Notes under the pieces: generated by a model
What the model was told of the DNA's origin: nothing
Seen by the model: the letters and a program-made list of their open reading frames with translations, nothing else
The model's database searches: none
Made by a program: the position numbers and the translations under genes
Shown here: positions 8,444-16,306 of the stretch, piece by piece
Position numbering within the stretch: the first letter of the stretch is position 1
Layout of the letters: every line of letters starts with the position of its first letter
Source: Firmicutes bacterium UBA2530
GTDB taxonomy: Bacteria; Bacillota; Clostridia; Tissierellales; Sedimentibacteraceae
Assembly: GCA_002340985.1 (NCBI GenBank)
Contig: DDNC01000012.1
Span: forward strand, 72,384 to 95,462
DNA length: 23,079 bases
Reading direction: 5' to 3'

Positions 8444-9301
8444 TTATTTTTTAGCCCTCTTAGCTTTTTTTCTTCCTTTTTCTTCGCTGCTTCCGTCTAC
8501 TTCGGATGTTTCTCCGGATAGATTTCTGCCCTCGTAGGTTACATACGAATTAAGCTTTTCTCTTATATATTTAGGATTTTCCCCTGACTGTATAGAAAGA
8601 ACTCCCTCCATTATCAGCTCCTTTGCAATCATTTCTTCATCATGCTTTGCTTTCAGTCTGTTGGAAATAGGAGCGCATATCATATTTGCGAGTATAGATC
8701 CGTAAAATGTAGTAACCAACGCAACTGACATACCCTGTCCAAGTGCATCCGCGCCGCCGTCGGCATTCATGTTGGCAAGCATATTTATAAGTCCCACCAA
8801 TGTTCCTAACATACCAAATGCAGGCCCGAAGGAACCCAAGGTATCAAAAACCTTCCAAGCAGCAGAATGCCTAGACTCAATGCAGTCTATTTCATTCTCT
8901 ATCTGTGCTCTGACCTTTGTAGGTTCAATTGCATCAACTATAAGCATGACACAATATTTAAGAAATTCGTCCTGAAGCTCCAGAGTCTTGATTTTCTCCT
9001 CAAGGACTAAAAGTCCCTTCAGCCTGGCCTCTTTAGCCAGCTCTTCTATAGAGTCGATGTACGTGCTGAGATTTATTTTTTCTTTCTTCATAAGTACCTT
9101 AAGATTTTTAGGTACTTCCTTTAAATAACTCACCGGAACCGACATTATTGTTGCCGATATAGCTCCGCCAAATGTAATGTACACACTTGGAAGGTTGATA
9201 AAGCTTGATATAACCTGACTTGTGCTCGTGCCGCTTTCTAATACTCCGTAAATTACCAGTGCAAATCCCGAAAACAACCCGATTAAAAATGATATATTCA
9301 T
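8444..9301 (-). CDS. motA: Flagellar stator protein MotA
   Basis: MotA forms the ion-conducting ring around MotB and pushes on FliG. The 285-residue protein has four hydrophobic segments: near residues 4-22 and 36-55, and the pair around 155-178 and 190-212. The cytoplasmic loop carries the charged FliG-contact region (EEARLKGLLVLEEKI style, Arg93, Glu101-102). Pro160 in SFGPAFGMLGTLVG and Pro211 in MICAPISNRL match the family's functional prolines. The C-terminus is an unusually lysine-rich tail (EEKGRKKAKRAKK). The GAGGTGG ribosome binding site lies in the gap after flbD. Its placement inside the large operon, after flbD, is common in Clostridia but differs from B. subtilis, where motAB is separate. 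Confidence 0.97.
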   Translation of the reverse strand: MNISFLIGLFSGFALVIYGVLESGTSTSQVISSFINLPSVYITFGGAISATIMSVPVSYLKEVPKNLKVLMKKEKINLSTYIDSIEELAKEARLKGLLVLEEKIKTLELQDEFLKYCVMLIVDAIEPTKVRAQIENEIDCIESRHSAAWKVFDTLGSFGPAFGMLGTLVGLINMLANMNADGGADALGQGMSVALVTTFYGSILANMICAPISNRLKAKHDEEMIAKELIMEGVLSIQSGENPKYIREKLNSYVTYEGRNLSGETSEVDGSSEEKGRKKAKRAKK

Positions 9302-9316
9302 GTCCCACCTCTTATG

Positions 9317-9514
9317 CTATTCCGCAGTTACGCCGTTTATTATCTGATGATTGTATTTTATTACCTTACTTATAAGTTCTGTCTTCGTGTCTTTTACAAG
9401 ATAATATTTGCCCGTTGTTAAAGTAATTTTTGTTTCCGGTATAAATTCAATTTTTTCTATTAAGGCTGCATTAAGTAAAAAAGCCTCTCCGTTAATTCCA
9501 ACAACTTCTACCAT
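9317..9514 (-). CDS. flbD: FlbD/SwrD family flagellar protein
   Basis: This is a 65-residue protein of the FlbD family (SwrD in B. subtilis), recognised from the VVGINGEAFLLNAALIEKI start and the KITLTTGKYYLVKDT centre. In B. subtilis SwrD is reported to raise flagellar power through the stators. It is not related to the Caulobacter regulator also called FlbD. Here it sits directly before motA (15 bases), which fits a stator-related job; that link is inference. The start is decided by a near-perfect AGGAGG site. A 134-base gap with two hairpins separates it from flgE. Confidence 0.92.
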   Translation of the reverse strand: MVEVVGINGEAFLLNAALIEKIEFIPETKITLTTGKYYLVKDTKTELISKVIKYNHQIINGVTAE

Positions 9515-9648
9515 AGAAGTCCTCCTAAATTTTTTTAATAAAAGTATTAAATACGTTCACAATTGCTTGTGAGCATAGTTAATGCCTTTATTTCTAATAG
9601 CAGTGGATGAGCATGAAAAGCTACAGCTCATCCACTCTTTTCTATCTG
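9515..9648 (-). other. flgE-flbD intergenic region with two RNA hairpins
   Basis: At 134 bases this is the longest gap inside the flgB-flhA operon. Two inverted repeats stand out in the transcript. The first, 9636 to 9602, starts 12 bases after the flgE stop. It is a perfect 11-base-pair stem (AGTGGATGAGC with GCTCATCCACT) and a 13-base loop, without a following U-run on the minus strand. The second, 9572 to 9557, is TCACAA-GCAA-TTGTGA, a 6-base-pair stem closed by a GNRA-type loop. The flbD ribosome binding site lies at the low-coordinate end. The first hairpin could protect the flgE 3' end or cause partial attenuation. No convincing promoter is visible. Confidence 0.6.
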
Positions 9649-10536
9649 TTATCTCTTCAGGTTAACCAGCTCTTCAAGCATCTGGTCAACAACCGAAATT
9701 ATCTTTGTATTTGCCTGGAACCCTCTTTGTGTAATAATCATGTCCGAAAACTCATTTGCCAAATCCACATTTGACATTTCAAGAGCACCTGCGACCAGCG
9801 AACCTGTCCCCGAGCCTTTTGAACCCGGCACTTCATATGTAACATTCCCAGTGTTTGGGCTTGTTCTGTAGTATGAGTTTCCTTCCATTACAAGAGCATC
9901 CTGGTTTTCGATATTTGCAACCGCAACCTGTCCTATTGTTACGATTTTATCGGCATCAGCTGATGGTGTACCAGAGCCGGTGTAGCTATACAATGCACTT
10001 ATTGTTCCATCGGGATTTATTGTTATATTGTTAAATTTATAATCTGTTGGCGGAGCTGGAATCTTGATAGCCTCAATAGTACCCAAAGTGCCCGGCATTG
10101 CAGGCGGTGTACCCGTTGCATTCCATCCATAAACCCTTGAACCGTTAACATCCACCATATTTCCCTCTGAATCAAACCCCAGAGCACCTAGGCGTGTATA
10201 CAATCTTTCACCCGTTGACGCTTCCACAACGAAGAATCCCTCTCCATTTATGTAGACGTCTGTAGATTTATTCGTTGGAGTATATCCTGTTATTGCATGA
10301 ATTGTATCAACCGAACCTATCTGAACTCCATATCCCACCTGACCTGAGTTTGTTCCTCCCCTGTCAGCACTGCCGGCACTTGGGTTTTTTATCTGCTGAT
10401 AGTAAATATCTCTGAAGGTTGCTCTCTGTGTTTTATATCCATATGTATTCACGTTTGCTATGTTGTTACCTATTACGTCCATTTTTATCTGGTGTACTCT
10501 CATTCCCGAAACGCCAGAATAAAGTGCTTTCATCAT
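9649..10536 (-). CDS. flgE: Flagellar hook protein FlgE
   Basis: FlgE polymerises into the hook outside the cell. The 295-residue protein has the rod/hook N-terminal motif (ALYSGVSGMRVHQIKMDVIGNNIANVNTYGYK region, residues about 3-36). It has the central hook domain (GEGFFVVEASTGERLYTR) and the C-terminal coiled segment (MSNVDLANEFSDMIITQRGF, then LEELVNLKR). Length is close to the short B. subtilis type rather than the longer proteobacterial type. ATG at 10536 is chosen because AAAGGAGA lies about 10 bases upstream; a second ATG follows directly at 10533. The frame is open further to 10578 but without a site or family similarity. It could be confused with FlgG, but its place after flgD and before flbD/motAB supports FlgE. 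Confidence 0.93.
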   Translation of the reverse strand: MMKALYSGVSGMRVHQIKMDVIGNNIANVNTYGYKTQRATFRDIYYQQIKNPSAGSADRGGTNSGQVGYGVQIGSVDTIHAITGYTPTNKSTDVYINGEGFFVVEASTGERLYTRLGALGFDSEGNMVDVNGSRVYGWNATGTPPAMPGTLGTIEAIKIPAPPTDYKFNNITINPDGTISALYSYTGSGTPSADADKIVTIGQVAVANIENQDALVMEGNSYYRTSPNTGNVTYEVPGSKGSGTGSLVAGALEMSNVDLANEFSDMIITQRGFQANTKIISVVDQMLEELVNLKR

Positions 10537-10611
10537 AATAATTATTCTCCTTTTATTATTGCTGTTCAGATCCGTCAAGAAATCGGGATCGTAGCCTCCG
10601 AAATGGACCGG

Positions 10612-11007
10612 CTATTTTATCACAGCTCCGTCTATGTTTGTAAATATATTTTCTTTCAGGTCATTGCTGTCTAAAGCTGTTATGACCTTGTTATTCAACG
10701 TGCTTATTATAAATGCGTTGTTTTCCATCATCACAAGCACATTTTTCAGTCCTTTTTCCTTAGCCTGCTCTGCCGCCTCGCTAAGCTTTTCCTCAACTTC
10801 AGCACTTACGTCAATATTTCTTTCCTTTATCCTTTCAGCAGCATGCTTCGAAAAAACTACCTTTTCTTCACATAAGTTTCCGTTTATTTTTTTGTCCAGC
10901 AGCTCCTTAAAGGCTGAATTTACATCATCCCTGTTTTTTATAGCCGGATTGGACTGTATATTGTTGTTAAGACTGCTGAGTTTTTTTATAAAGTTTATAT
11001 CTGTCAT
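10612..11007 (-). CDS. TIGR02530-type flagellar operon protein of unknown function
   Basis: A 131-residue soluble protein, recognised by the block VVFSKHAAERIKERNI (about residues 50-65) typical of the conserved flagellar operon protein found between flgD and flgE in many Clostridia and some Bacilli. The C-terminal half (NVLVMMENNAFIISTLNNKV) looks like a small alpha/beta domain. There is no signal peptide or membrane helix. The start has AGGTGA and follows flgD by 13 bases. The position beside hook cap and hook genes suggests a hook-assembly or export-related role, but its biochemical function is not known to me. A 75-base gap separates it from flgE. Confidence 0.85.
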   Translation of the reverse strand: MTDINFIKKLSSLNNNIQSNPAIKNRDDVNSAFKELLDKKINGNLCEEKVVFSKHAAERIKERNIDVSAEVEEKLSEAAEQAKEKGLKNVLVMMENNAFIISTLNNKVITALDSNDLKENIFTNIDGAVIK

Positions 11008-11020
11008 TACATCACCTGCT

Positions 11021-11539
11021 TTATTCTTCTTCCGCAGGCTCCTCCGGCAACTGCGGTTTGTTTATTTTCTTTGTTTCCTCAAGAATGTCTGTCAAAATTT
11101 TTTCAACTGGATCTTCTTCAGTCTTTGATATTTCCTTAATTTCCATGACATTTGAATATTTATATTCCTTACCATTTACATACAGGATTGCTTCGCTGCC
11201 GTGCAATGTAACTCTCTGTACAATGCCTTCCTGGATGTCCAGCTCTCCCCTGCTGTTGTAGTCTGCAACAACTACATTCTTACCAATTAAGGATGTAACC
11301 TGCCCCTGCATTGACACCTCGCGCAAATCAGACATTGCCTCCAGTGCTGAAAACTGTGCCATCTGAGCTATAAAGTCCGTATTTTCCACAGGGTTCATTG
11401 GGTCCTGGTTTGACATCTGAGCAACTATAAGGTTCAGAAAGTCCTGCATATCCAGGCCTGTTTTTTTAGTTTGAATCTTTGAGTAATCCGTTTCTTCCTT
11501 GCTGGCTGGATAAGTTGTACTATATTTGTTTATCTCCAA
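11021..11539 (-). CDS. flgD: Hook-capping protein FlgD
   Basis: FlgD forms the temporary cap that guides hook polymerisation. The 172-residue protein has the diagnostic N-terminal block: LDMQDFLNLIVAQMSNQDP, then NPVENTDFIAQMAQFSALEAM (residues about 29-70). A short beta-rich region follows (LIGKNVVVADYN to GKEYKYSNVMEI), then a charged tail ending PEEPAEEE. It is a short form without the extra C-terminal domains of some FlgD proteins. The start is TTG at 11539, decided by an almost ideal AAGGAGGTGA site 4-5 bases upstream. It lies 12 bases after fliK and 13 bases before the TIGR02530 gene. Confidence 0.95.
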   Translation of the reverse strand: MEINKYSTTYPASKEETDYSKIQTKKTGLDMQDFLNLIVAQMSNQDPMNPVENTDFIAQMAQFSALEAMSDLREVSMQGQVTSLIGKNVVVADYNSRGELDIQEGIVQRVTLHGSEAILYVNGKEYKYSNVMEIKEISKTEEDPVEKILTDILEETKKINKPQLPEEPAEEE

Positions 11540-11551
11540 TTTTTCACCTCC

Positions 11552-12721
11552 TTAAATATTCAATTTCATGCTTCTGATGTTTATGAGCTCAGAAAAGATA
11601 CTTTCTTCATCATTTTCTTTTCCGGCATCTTCATTGTAATAATTGTTTCTCTGTCTTCCTCTGCCGCCCTGCTGGTCATAATTTTCATTATTTCCGTTAT
11701 TCTCATTCCAGCTGTTATAATGGCTCTGCAGGCCTTTACCTTGATTTTCATCGTTTTTCACAACAATGCCTATGGGAAGGTCTGTTGATTTCTTTAAAAT
11801 CTCTGATAATTCACCTGTTCCGGAAGACAATATTTTTTGAGTTTCCTTGTTCATAGCCTTAATTTCAACAGTAATTTTATCATTGTCAAATATCATCTTG
11901 ATGTTTATTTTCCCTAAATGCTCAGGATTAAGCTCCATTTCAACATGCTTTATGCTTCCGGGCGCCTCCCCTTTTTCTGCCATCACTTTAATTTTGTCGC
12001 CTACCTGATTAAGTATCTGAGGTCTCAACCGTGATGCTTCATCCGATATGTTTACAATTATTTTTTCACCGTGCATTGCCGTTGCTTCCGGTGCTGTATT
12101 CATATTGACTGTTGCATCAAATTTCTTTTCCTTCTCTTCTTTAAGCGAAGGGGCCTCTTCGTTTTTAATGTTTTTAATCATAGTTTCAGAAAAGTTTTGT
12201 TCTGGTGAAGCTTCCACTGCTTGCCTTTGCGTCATTTCATTTGGAGAGAATCCTTCAGTTGCTGCCGGCTTATACTGCAATTCCATAAATTCAGTTATCT
12301 TATCCATTTCTGATATATTGCCCGAGGAAACGCTGCTGTCATAATTGAAATATTCAAAATAATTCATCATCGGTATCAGCTCTGCAGGATATGCAAAATC
12401 TTGCCCTCTGTTCTCTTCACCGGCCTCTTCAACAGCACCCATCCACGCTCCTTCCATGTCTGCCATATGGGGCATGAACGCAGCTGTATTCTTGCATATG
12501 TTTGGATTCATAAGGCTATTTGTATCAAATAGTGCCATAAGACCCGAATCAATATTTGGATCATGAGACGATGTGCTCTGAATCATTTCATTTTCAGCCA
12601 TGAGCATGTTAAGCATATTCCCAAATGTCCTGTTGTTCATTTTTATGTCCTGCTTTCCCTGAAGCAATGTATTTGGAATTTTACCTGCAAGCATATTGCT
12701 TAAATCCATTCCTATGTTCAT
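11552..12721 (-). CDS. fliK: Hook-length control protein FliK
   Basis: FliK is the secreted ruler that measures hook length and triggers the FlhB specificity switch. The 389-residue protein has a poorly conserved, low-complexity N-terminal two-thirds with many Asn, Glu and Met, as expected for a ruler. The compact FliK C-terminal domain lies near residues 260-330 (VEMELNPEHLGKINIKMIF, ITVEIKAMNKETQKIL). A disordered Asn/Gly/Gln tail follows. ATG at 12721 is preferred over GTG at 12730 because the GTG is part of the AAAGGAGGTGA ribosome binding site. It follows fliJ by 29 bases with no ylxF (MgtE-like) gene between, unlike B. subtilis. Confidence 0.9.
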   Translation of the reverse strand: MNIGMDLSNMLAGKIPNTLLQGKQDIKMNNRTFGNMLNMLMAENEMIQSTSSHDPNIDSGLMALFDTNSLMNPNICKNTAAFMPHMADMEGAWMGAVEEAGEENRGQDFAYPAELIPMMNYFEYFNYDSSVSSGNISEMDKITEFMELQYKPAATEGFSPNEMTQRQAVEASPEQNFSETMIKNIKNEEAPSLKEEKEKKFDATVNMNTAPEATAMHGEKIIVNISDEASRLRPQILNQVGDKIKVMAEKGEAPGSIKHVEMELNPEHLGKINIKMIFDNDKITVEIKAMNKETQKILSSGTGELSEILKKSTDLPIGIVVKNDENQGKGLQSHYNSWNENNGNNENYDQQGGRGRQRNNYYNEDAGKENDEESIFSELINIRSMKLNI

Positions 12722-12750
12722 TTTTCTCACCTCCTTTCAAATGCAGCTTG

Positions 12751-13203
12751 TTACAATGCGTATTCGTTTGTCATGCTTTTGTTTGAAACAAATTCTTCTA
12801 TAAACAATTCCTCACTTTTGATGAGGGCCTTGTTGTATTTGTCAAGCTCCTTCTCCTTGAGCTTCTCAAAGCTGGAAATTTCTATATTCATGCTGACTAT
12901 TTCCAACCTTTTTGCTTCTATTTTCTTTATGAGCATCTGTTTTTCTTCCTGCTTGCGCTCAATCTGTTTTAAAATATCCTCCATCAACATTTTGTAATAG
13001 GTCATCTCTCCCACAGTTATGGAAACTGATGATTTGTGTGTAAATTCATCGTTGATATCAGAAAATTGCAGTCTTAATTTCTCAATGGCCATGTCTATCT
13101 TTCTCATGTCATTATTAAGATTTCCCAATTCGATTTTAAGGTTGTCCAAAAGTTGTTCTTTTATTTCCAGCACCTTTTGCAGTGAAAAACTGAATTTTTT
13201 CAA
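12751..13203 (-). CDS. fliJ: Flagellar export complex stalk protein FliJ
   Basis: FliJ is a coiled-coil rod that inserts into the FliI hexamer and links the ATPase to the FlhA gate. The 150-residue protein begins FSFSLQKVLEIKE, the family hallmark, and is almost entirely charged heptad-like helix with no glycine-rich or membrane segments. The start is TTG at 13203 with AGAGG seven bases upstream. It lies 25 bases after fliI, matching the fliH-fliI-fliJ order. Sequence conservation in FliJ is low, so position and the N-terminal motif carry the call. Confidence 0.93.
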   Translation of the reverse strand: MKKFSFSLQKVLEIKEQLLDNLKIELGNLNNDMRKIDMAIEKLRLQFSDINDEFTHKSSVSITVGEMTYYKMLMEDILKQIERKQEEKQMLIKKIEAKRLEIVSMNIEISSFEKLKEKELDKYNKALIKSEELFIEEFVSNKSMTNEYAL

Positions 13204-13228
13204 TTTTATACCTCTTAATATTTATAAA

Positions 13229-14539
13229 CTATATATCCTTCATGAGCTGAAGTATTTCATCATATGTGTATCTATCATTTACCCCTTGTGTAAGAAATTC
13301 ATTTACCTTGTCAATTTTGGACATAGCCTCATCTAATTTCGGGTTTGTGCCTTTTTTATATGCACCTATTGAAATCAAATCATAATTCGCATAATATACA
13401 GATAAAATATCTCTTATCTTCTTGGCATCGTCATTATGCTCCTTCGCGGCAATGTCATTCATGAGCCTTGATATACTTGCATTTATATCTATGGCAGGAT
13501 AGTGATTCGAATTCGCCAGCTTACGTGTAAGGACTATGTGACCGTCTACTATGCCGCGCACCGTATCTGATATTGGTTCATTTGTGTCATCACCTTCAAC
13601 AAGCACTGTGTAAACACCTGTTATGGAGCCTGTCTGGAAATTTCCGCTTCTCTCTAATAGCTTAGGAAGCTCTGCATAAATGGAAGGAGTGTATCCCCTT
13701 GACACGGGAGGCTCTCCTGTGGCAAGCCCTATTTCTCTTTGCGCCATAGCAAATCTCGTCAGGGAATCCATCATGAGAAGTACATCCTTGCCCTTATCTT
13801 TGAAATATTCGGCAATAGTTGTAGCAACAAGCGCACATTTTACACGAAGCATGGCCGGCTGGTCAGAAGTGGCTATTACAAGCACGGACCTTTTAAGTCC
13901 TTCTTCTCCCAAATCTTTTTCAATAAACTCTCTTACTTCACGGCCCCTCTCACCTACAAGGGCAATTACATTGATATCTGCCTTGACATTCTTTGCCACC
14001 ATTCCAAGCAGCGTGCTCTTTCCTACTCCGCTGCCCGCAAATATTCCCATACGCTGGCCCTTTCCGATAGTAAGTATACCATCTATTGCCTTTACTCCAA
14101 AACTAAGGGTGGAATCTATTCTCGGCCTGGACAATGGATTTATGTAATCATTGTCAACATAGCAGTATTCATCACTTTGAAATTCCCCTCCATCATCTAT
14201 TGGTTGTCCTGTGGCGTCAACTATTCTCCCCTTTAAAAAATCACCAACGGGAATTTTTAATTTATTCTTGGTTGACTTAACGGTATTACCGAGACCGATG
14301 CCCTTTATGTCTTCATACGGCATGAGAAGAACTCTTCCGTCATTAAATCCAACAACCTCAGCCCTTATTGTCTTCCCCTGCATATCTGAAGCAATTTCAC
14401 AAACATCTCCGATTTTATACCTACTTCCGGTTGCCTCTATCATCATGCCTGATATTCTTTTTACTTTACCTACATGGGTGAAGAGATCTTCACGCATTAA
14501 TATTTCTTGAATGTCTCTAAATTTTTCATCAATTTGCAT
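13229..14539 (-). CDS. fliI: Flagellum-specific export ATPase FliI
   Basis: FliI is the hexameric ATPase that energises unloading of export substrates. The 436-residue protein is full length and F1-beta-like. The Walker A loop is AGSGVGKST (residues 168-176) and GERGRE lies at 196-201. The Walker B strand LLMMD is at 254-258, and SLTRFAMAQREIGLATGEPP follows. The ATG at 14539 overlaps the last 11 bases of fliH, so the two are translationally coupled; the ribosome binding site itself is weak. FliH (upstream) and FliJ (downstream) are its direct partners. Confidence 0.98.
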   Translation of the reverse strand: MQIDEKFRDIQEILMREDLFTHVGKVKRISGMMIEATGSRYKIGDVCEIASDMQGKTIRAEVVGFNDGRVLLMPYEDIKGIGLGNTVKSTKNKLKIPVGDFLKGRIVDATGQPIDDGGEFQSDEYCYVDNDYINPLSRPRIDSTLSFGVKAIDGILTIGKGQRMGIFAGSGVGKSTLLGMVAKNVKADINVIALVGERGREVREFIEKDLGEEGLKRSVLVIATSDQPAMLRVKCALVATTIAEYFKDKGKDVLLMMDSLTRFAMAQREIGLATGEPPVSRGYTPSIYAELPKLLERSGNFQTGSITGVYTVLVEGDDTNEPISDTVRGIVDGHIVLTRKLANSNHYPAIDINASISRLMNDIAAKEHNDDAKKIRDILSVYYANYDLISIGAYKKGTNPKLDEAMSKIDKVNEFLTQGVNDRYTYDEILQLMKDI

Positions 14540-15308
14540 CTTTGTTCAACACCATCTCTTTAAAATTCTTCAGCTGTGTGTCAACACTTGCATCTACAAT
14601 ACCGTCAGGCATTTCCACAATCACGCTTCCCTGCCGGAGGTCATCTGATACTTCAAATTTTACATCCTTTGAAATACCCTCAAGTTCCTTTATGAGATCT
14701 TTGTCAGCTTTAATTTGTTTACTGTCATCTCTGTCTGAAATATATACCTTGATCCATTCCGCATTTTTGTAATCCTTGATAGCTCTTCTTATTATCCCTG
14801 ATATTACATTGTCGTTTGAATCAATTTTCTGCCTTATTATTTTTTCTGCTATTTCTATTGCAAGCTTGCTCAGATTATCTTCATATTTTGATATTATTTC
14901 TTCTTTTCTTTCTTCAACCTTTTCAAGCATTTCTGCAAGTTCACTCATCCTTGCTTCGCTCTGTATATGAAGAGTTTCCGAAAGTTTAATCTCGCCATCC
15001 TCATAGCCTTCAGCATATCCTATTTTTCTGCCCTCTTTCACTCCTGAGTCATAACCTTCATCATAGCCTTTTTTTTTGCATTCTGCTATTTCTTTCTGAG
15101 CCCTAATTCTAGCTGAATTTAGTATTTTTAAAGCATTTTCATTTGCTTCGCTTATAATTTCTTCTCTATGGTTATATATATCATACAGGTCCTCCCTCAT
15201 AGCACTTATGGCTTTCGGTTCCGGCTGCTCAGCTTTATTGGCCTGAATGTCGCCGCTCGCACTCCCTCCGTCAAATATTACATATTCGGCTTTGATTATA
15301 TTAGACAA
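14529..15308 (-). CDS. fliH: Flagellar export ATPase regulator FliH
   Basis: FliH binds FliI as a dimer and tethers it to the C-ring; it resembles the peripheral stalk of F/V ATPases. The roughly 259-residue protein has a long charged helical region with a striking glycine ladder: seven Gly spaced exactly four apart (six overlapping GxxxG, about residues 81-105). A C-terminal domain similar to V-ATPase subunit E follows. TTG at 15308 is preferred: it gives the family-like N-terminus SNIIKAEYV and has AAAGGA about 8 bases upstream. An ATG at 15317 in the same frame lies almost on top of that site and is the alternative. It overlaps the fliG stop by 8 bases. Confidence 0.93.
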   Translation of the reverse strand: MSNIIKAEYVIFDGGSASGDIQANKAEQPEPKAISAMREDLYDIYNHREEIISEANENALKILNSARIRAQKEIAECKKKGYDEGYDSGVKEGRKIGYAEGYEDGEIKLSETLHIQSEARMSELAEMLEKVEERKEEIISKYEDNLSKLAIEIAEKIIRQKIDSNDNVISGIIRRAIKDYKNAEWIKVYISDRDDSKQIKADKDLIKELEGISKDVKFEVSDDLRQGSVIVEMPDGIVDASVDTQLKNFKEMVLNKDAN

Positions 15309-16305
15309 TAATATCATCCTTTCCGCTCTTAGCTATAACCAGTTCTCCTTCTTCCTCAAGACGCCTGATGACAGATACAATTCTCTGCTGAGCTTCTTCC
15401 ACATCTCTCATACGTACATTGTGAGTGTATTCCAGCTCGGACTTGATGGTTTCTCCCATCTTTGTAGACATATTGCTAAACAGCATATCTGCAACTTCCT
15501 TGTTTGAGCCCTTGATTGCATATACCAGATCCTTGCTGTCCACTTCGCGCAGGAATCTCTGAATGCTCATGGAATCCATTGTAGTAATATCCTCGAACAC
15601 AAACATTCGCATTCGTATCTCATCCGCAAGCTTGGCATCTTTCTTGTTAAGCTCATCAAATATGTATTTTTCATTGCTTCTGTCCATGTTGTTCATAACG
15701 TCGGCAACATAGTTTACTCCGCCTATTTCCGTGAAATCCACCGATATGATTGAGTTGAATTTCTTTTCCAATTCCTGCTCCACATACTTTATTATTTCGG
15801 GAGATGTACGGTCCATCTTTGCAATTCTTTCAACCACGTCTATCCTTTTTTCTTTTGAAAGTTCCGCTATCACGGCAGATGCCTGATCTGCTCGGGCATA
15901 TGACAGTATAAGCGCTATAGTTTGAGGATGTTCGTTCTGTATGATTGTCAGCAGATTTTTGTAATCCGCCTTCCTGATGAATTCAAATGATTTTGTTCTC
16001 AAAGTCTTAGTTACTCTCTCCAGGAGACTTGCCGCAGTCTGAGACCCAAATGCCTTCTCAAGGACATTTCTTGCATATTCCAATCCACCTTCGGTTATAA
16101 CTTTTTGCGTCAGACACAAATCATAGAAATCCTTTAAAGTTTCTTCGACCACTTGTGGGTTCAGATGCTGAAGCCTTGATATTTCAAATGTAAGCTGTTC
16201 AATTTCATCTTCTTTCAAAAATTTATATATTTTTGATGCATCGTCTGCTCCCAGAGAGATGATAATAGCAGCTGCTTTTTGCTTGCTTGTCAATTTTTCC
16301 GCCAT
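15301..16305 (-). CDS. fliG: Flagellar motor switch protein FliG
   Basis: FliG is the C-ring protein touching both the MS ring and the stator, and so generates torque. The 334-residue protein is complete. The N-terminal FliF-binding domain begins LTSKQKAAAIIISLGADDA. The middle domain carries the EHPQTIALILS motif at residues 125-135. The C-terminal torque domain has FVFEDITTMD (about 235-244) and the charged QRFLREVDSKDL region (about 249-260) that faces MotA. The ATG at 16305 lies one base after the fliF stop, so translation is coupled. Switch partners fliM and fliY are further down the same operon. Confidence 0.98.
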   Translation of the reverse strand: MAEKLTSKQKAAAIIISLGADDASKIYKFLKEDEIEQLTFEISRLQHLNPQVVEETLKDFYDLCLTQKVITEGGLEYARNVLEKAFGSQTAASLLERVTKTLRTKSFEFIRKADYKNLLTIIQNEHPQTIALILSYARADQASAVIAELSKEKRIDVVERIAKMDRTSPEIIKYVEQELEKKFNSIISVDFTEIGGVNYVADVMNNMDRSNEKYIFDELNKKDAKLADEIRMRMFVFEDITTMDSMSIQRFLREVDSKDLVYAIKGSNKEVADMLFSNMSTKMGETIKSELEYTHNVRMRDVEEAQQRIVSVIRRLEEEGELVIAKSGKDDIIV

Positions 16306-16306
16306 A

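Noticed and set aside
10569..10590. Small stem GATCC/GGATC in the gap between the TIGR02530 gene and flgE
   Set aside because: Only five base pairs with a 12-base loop; not distinguishable from chance, though it precedes the flgE ribosome binding site.
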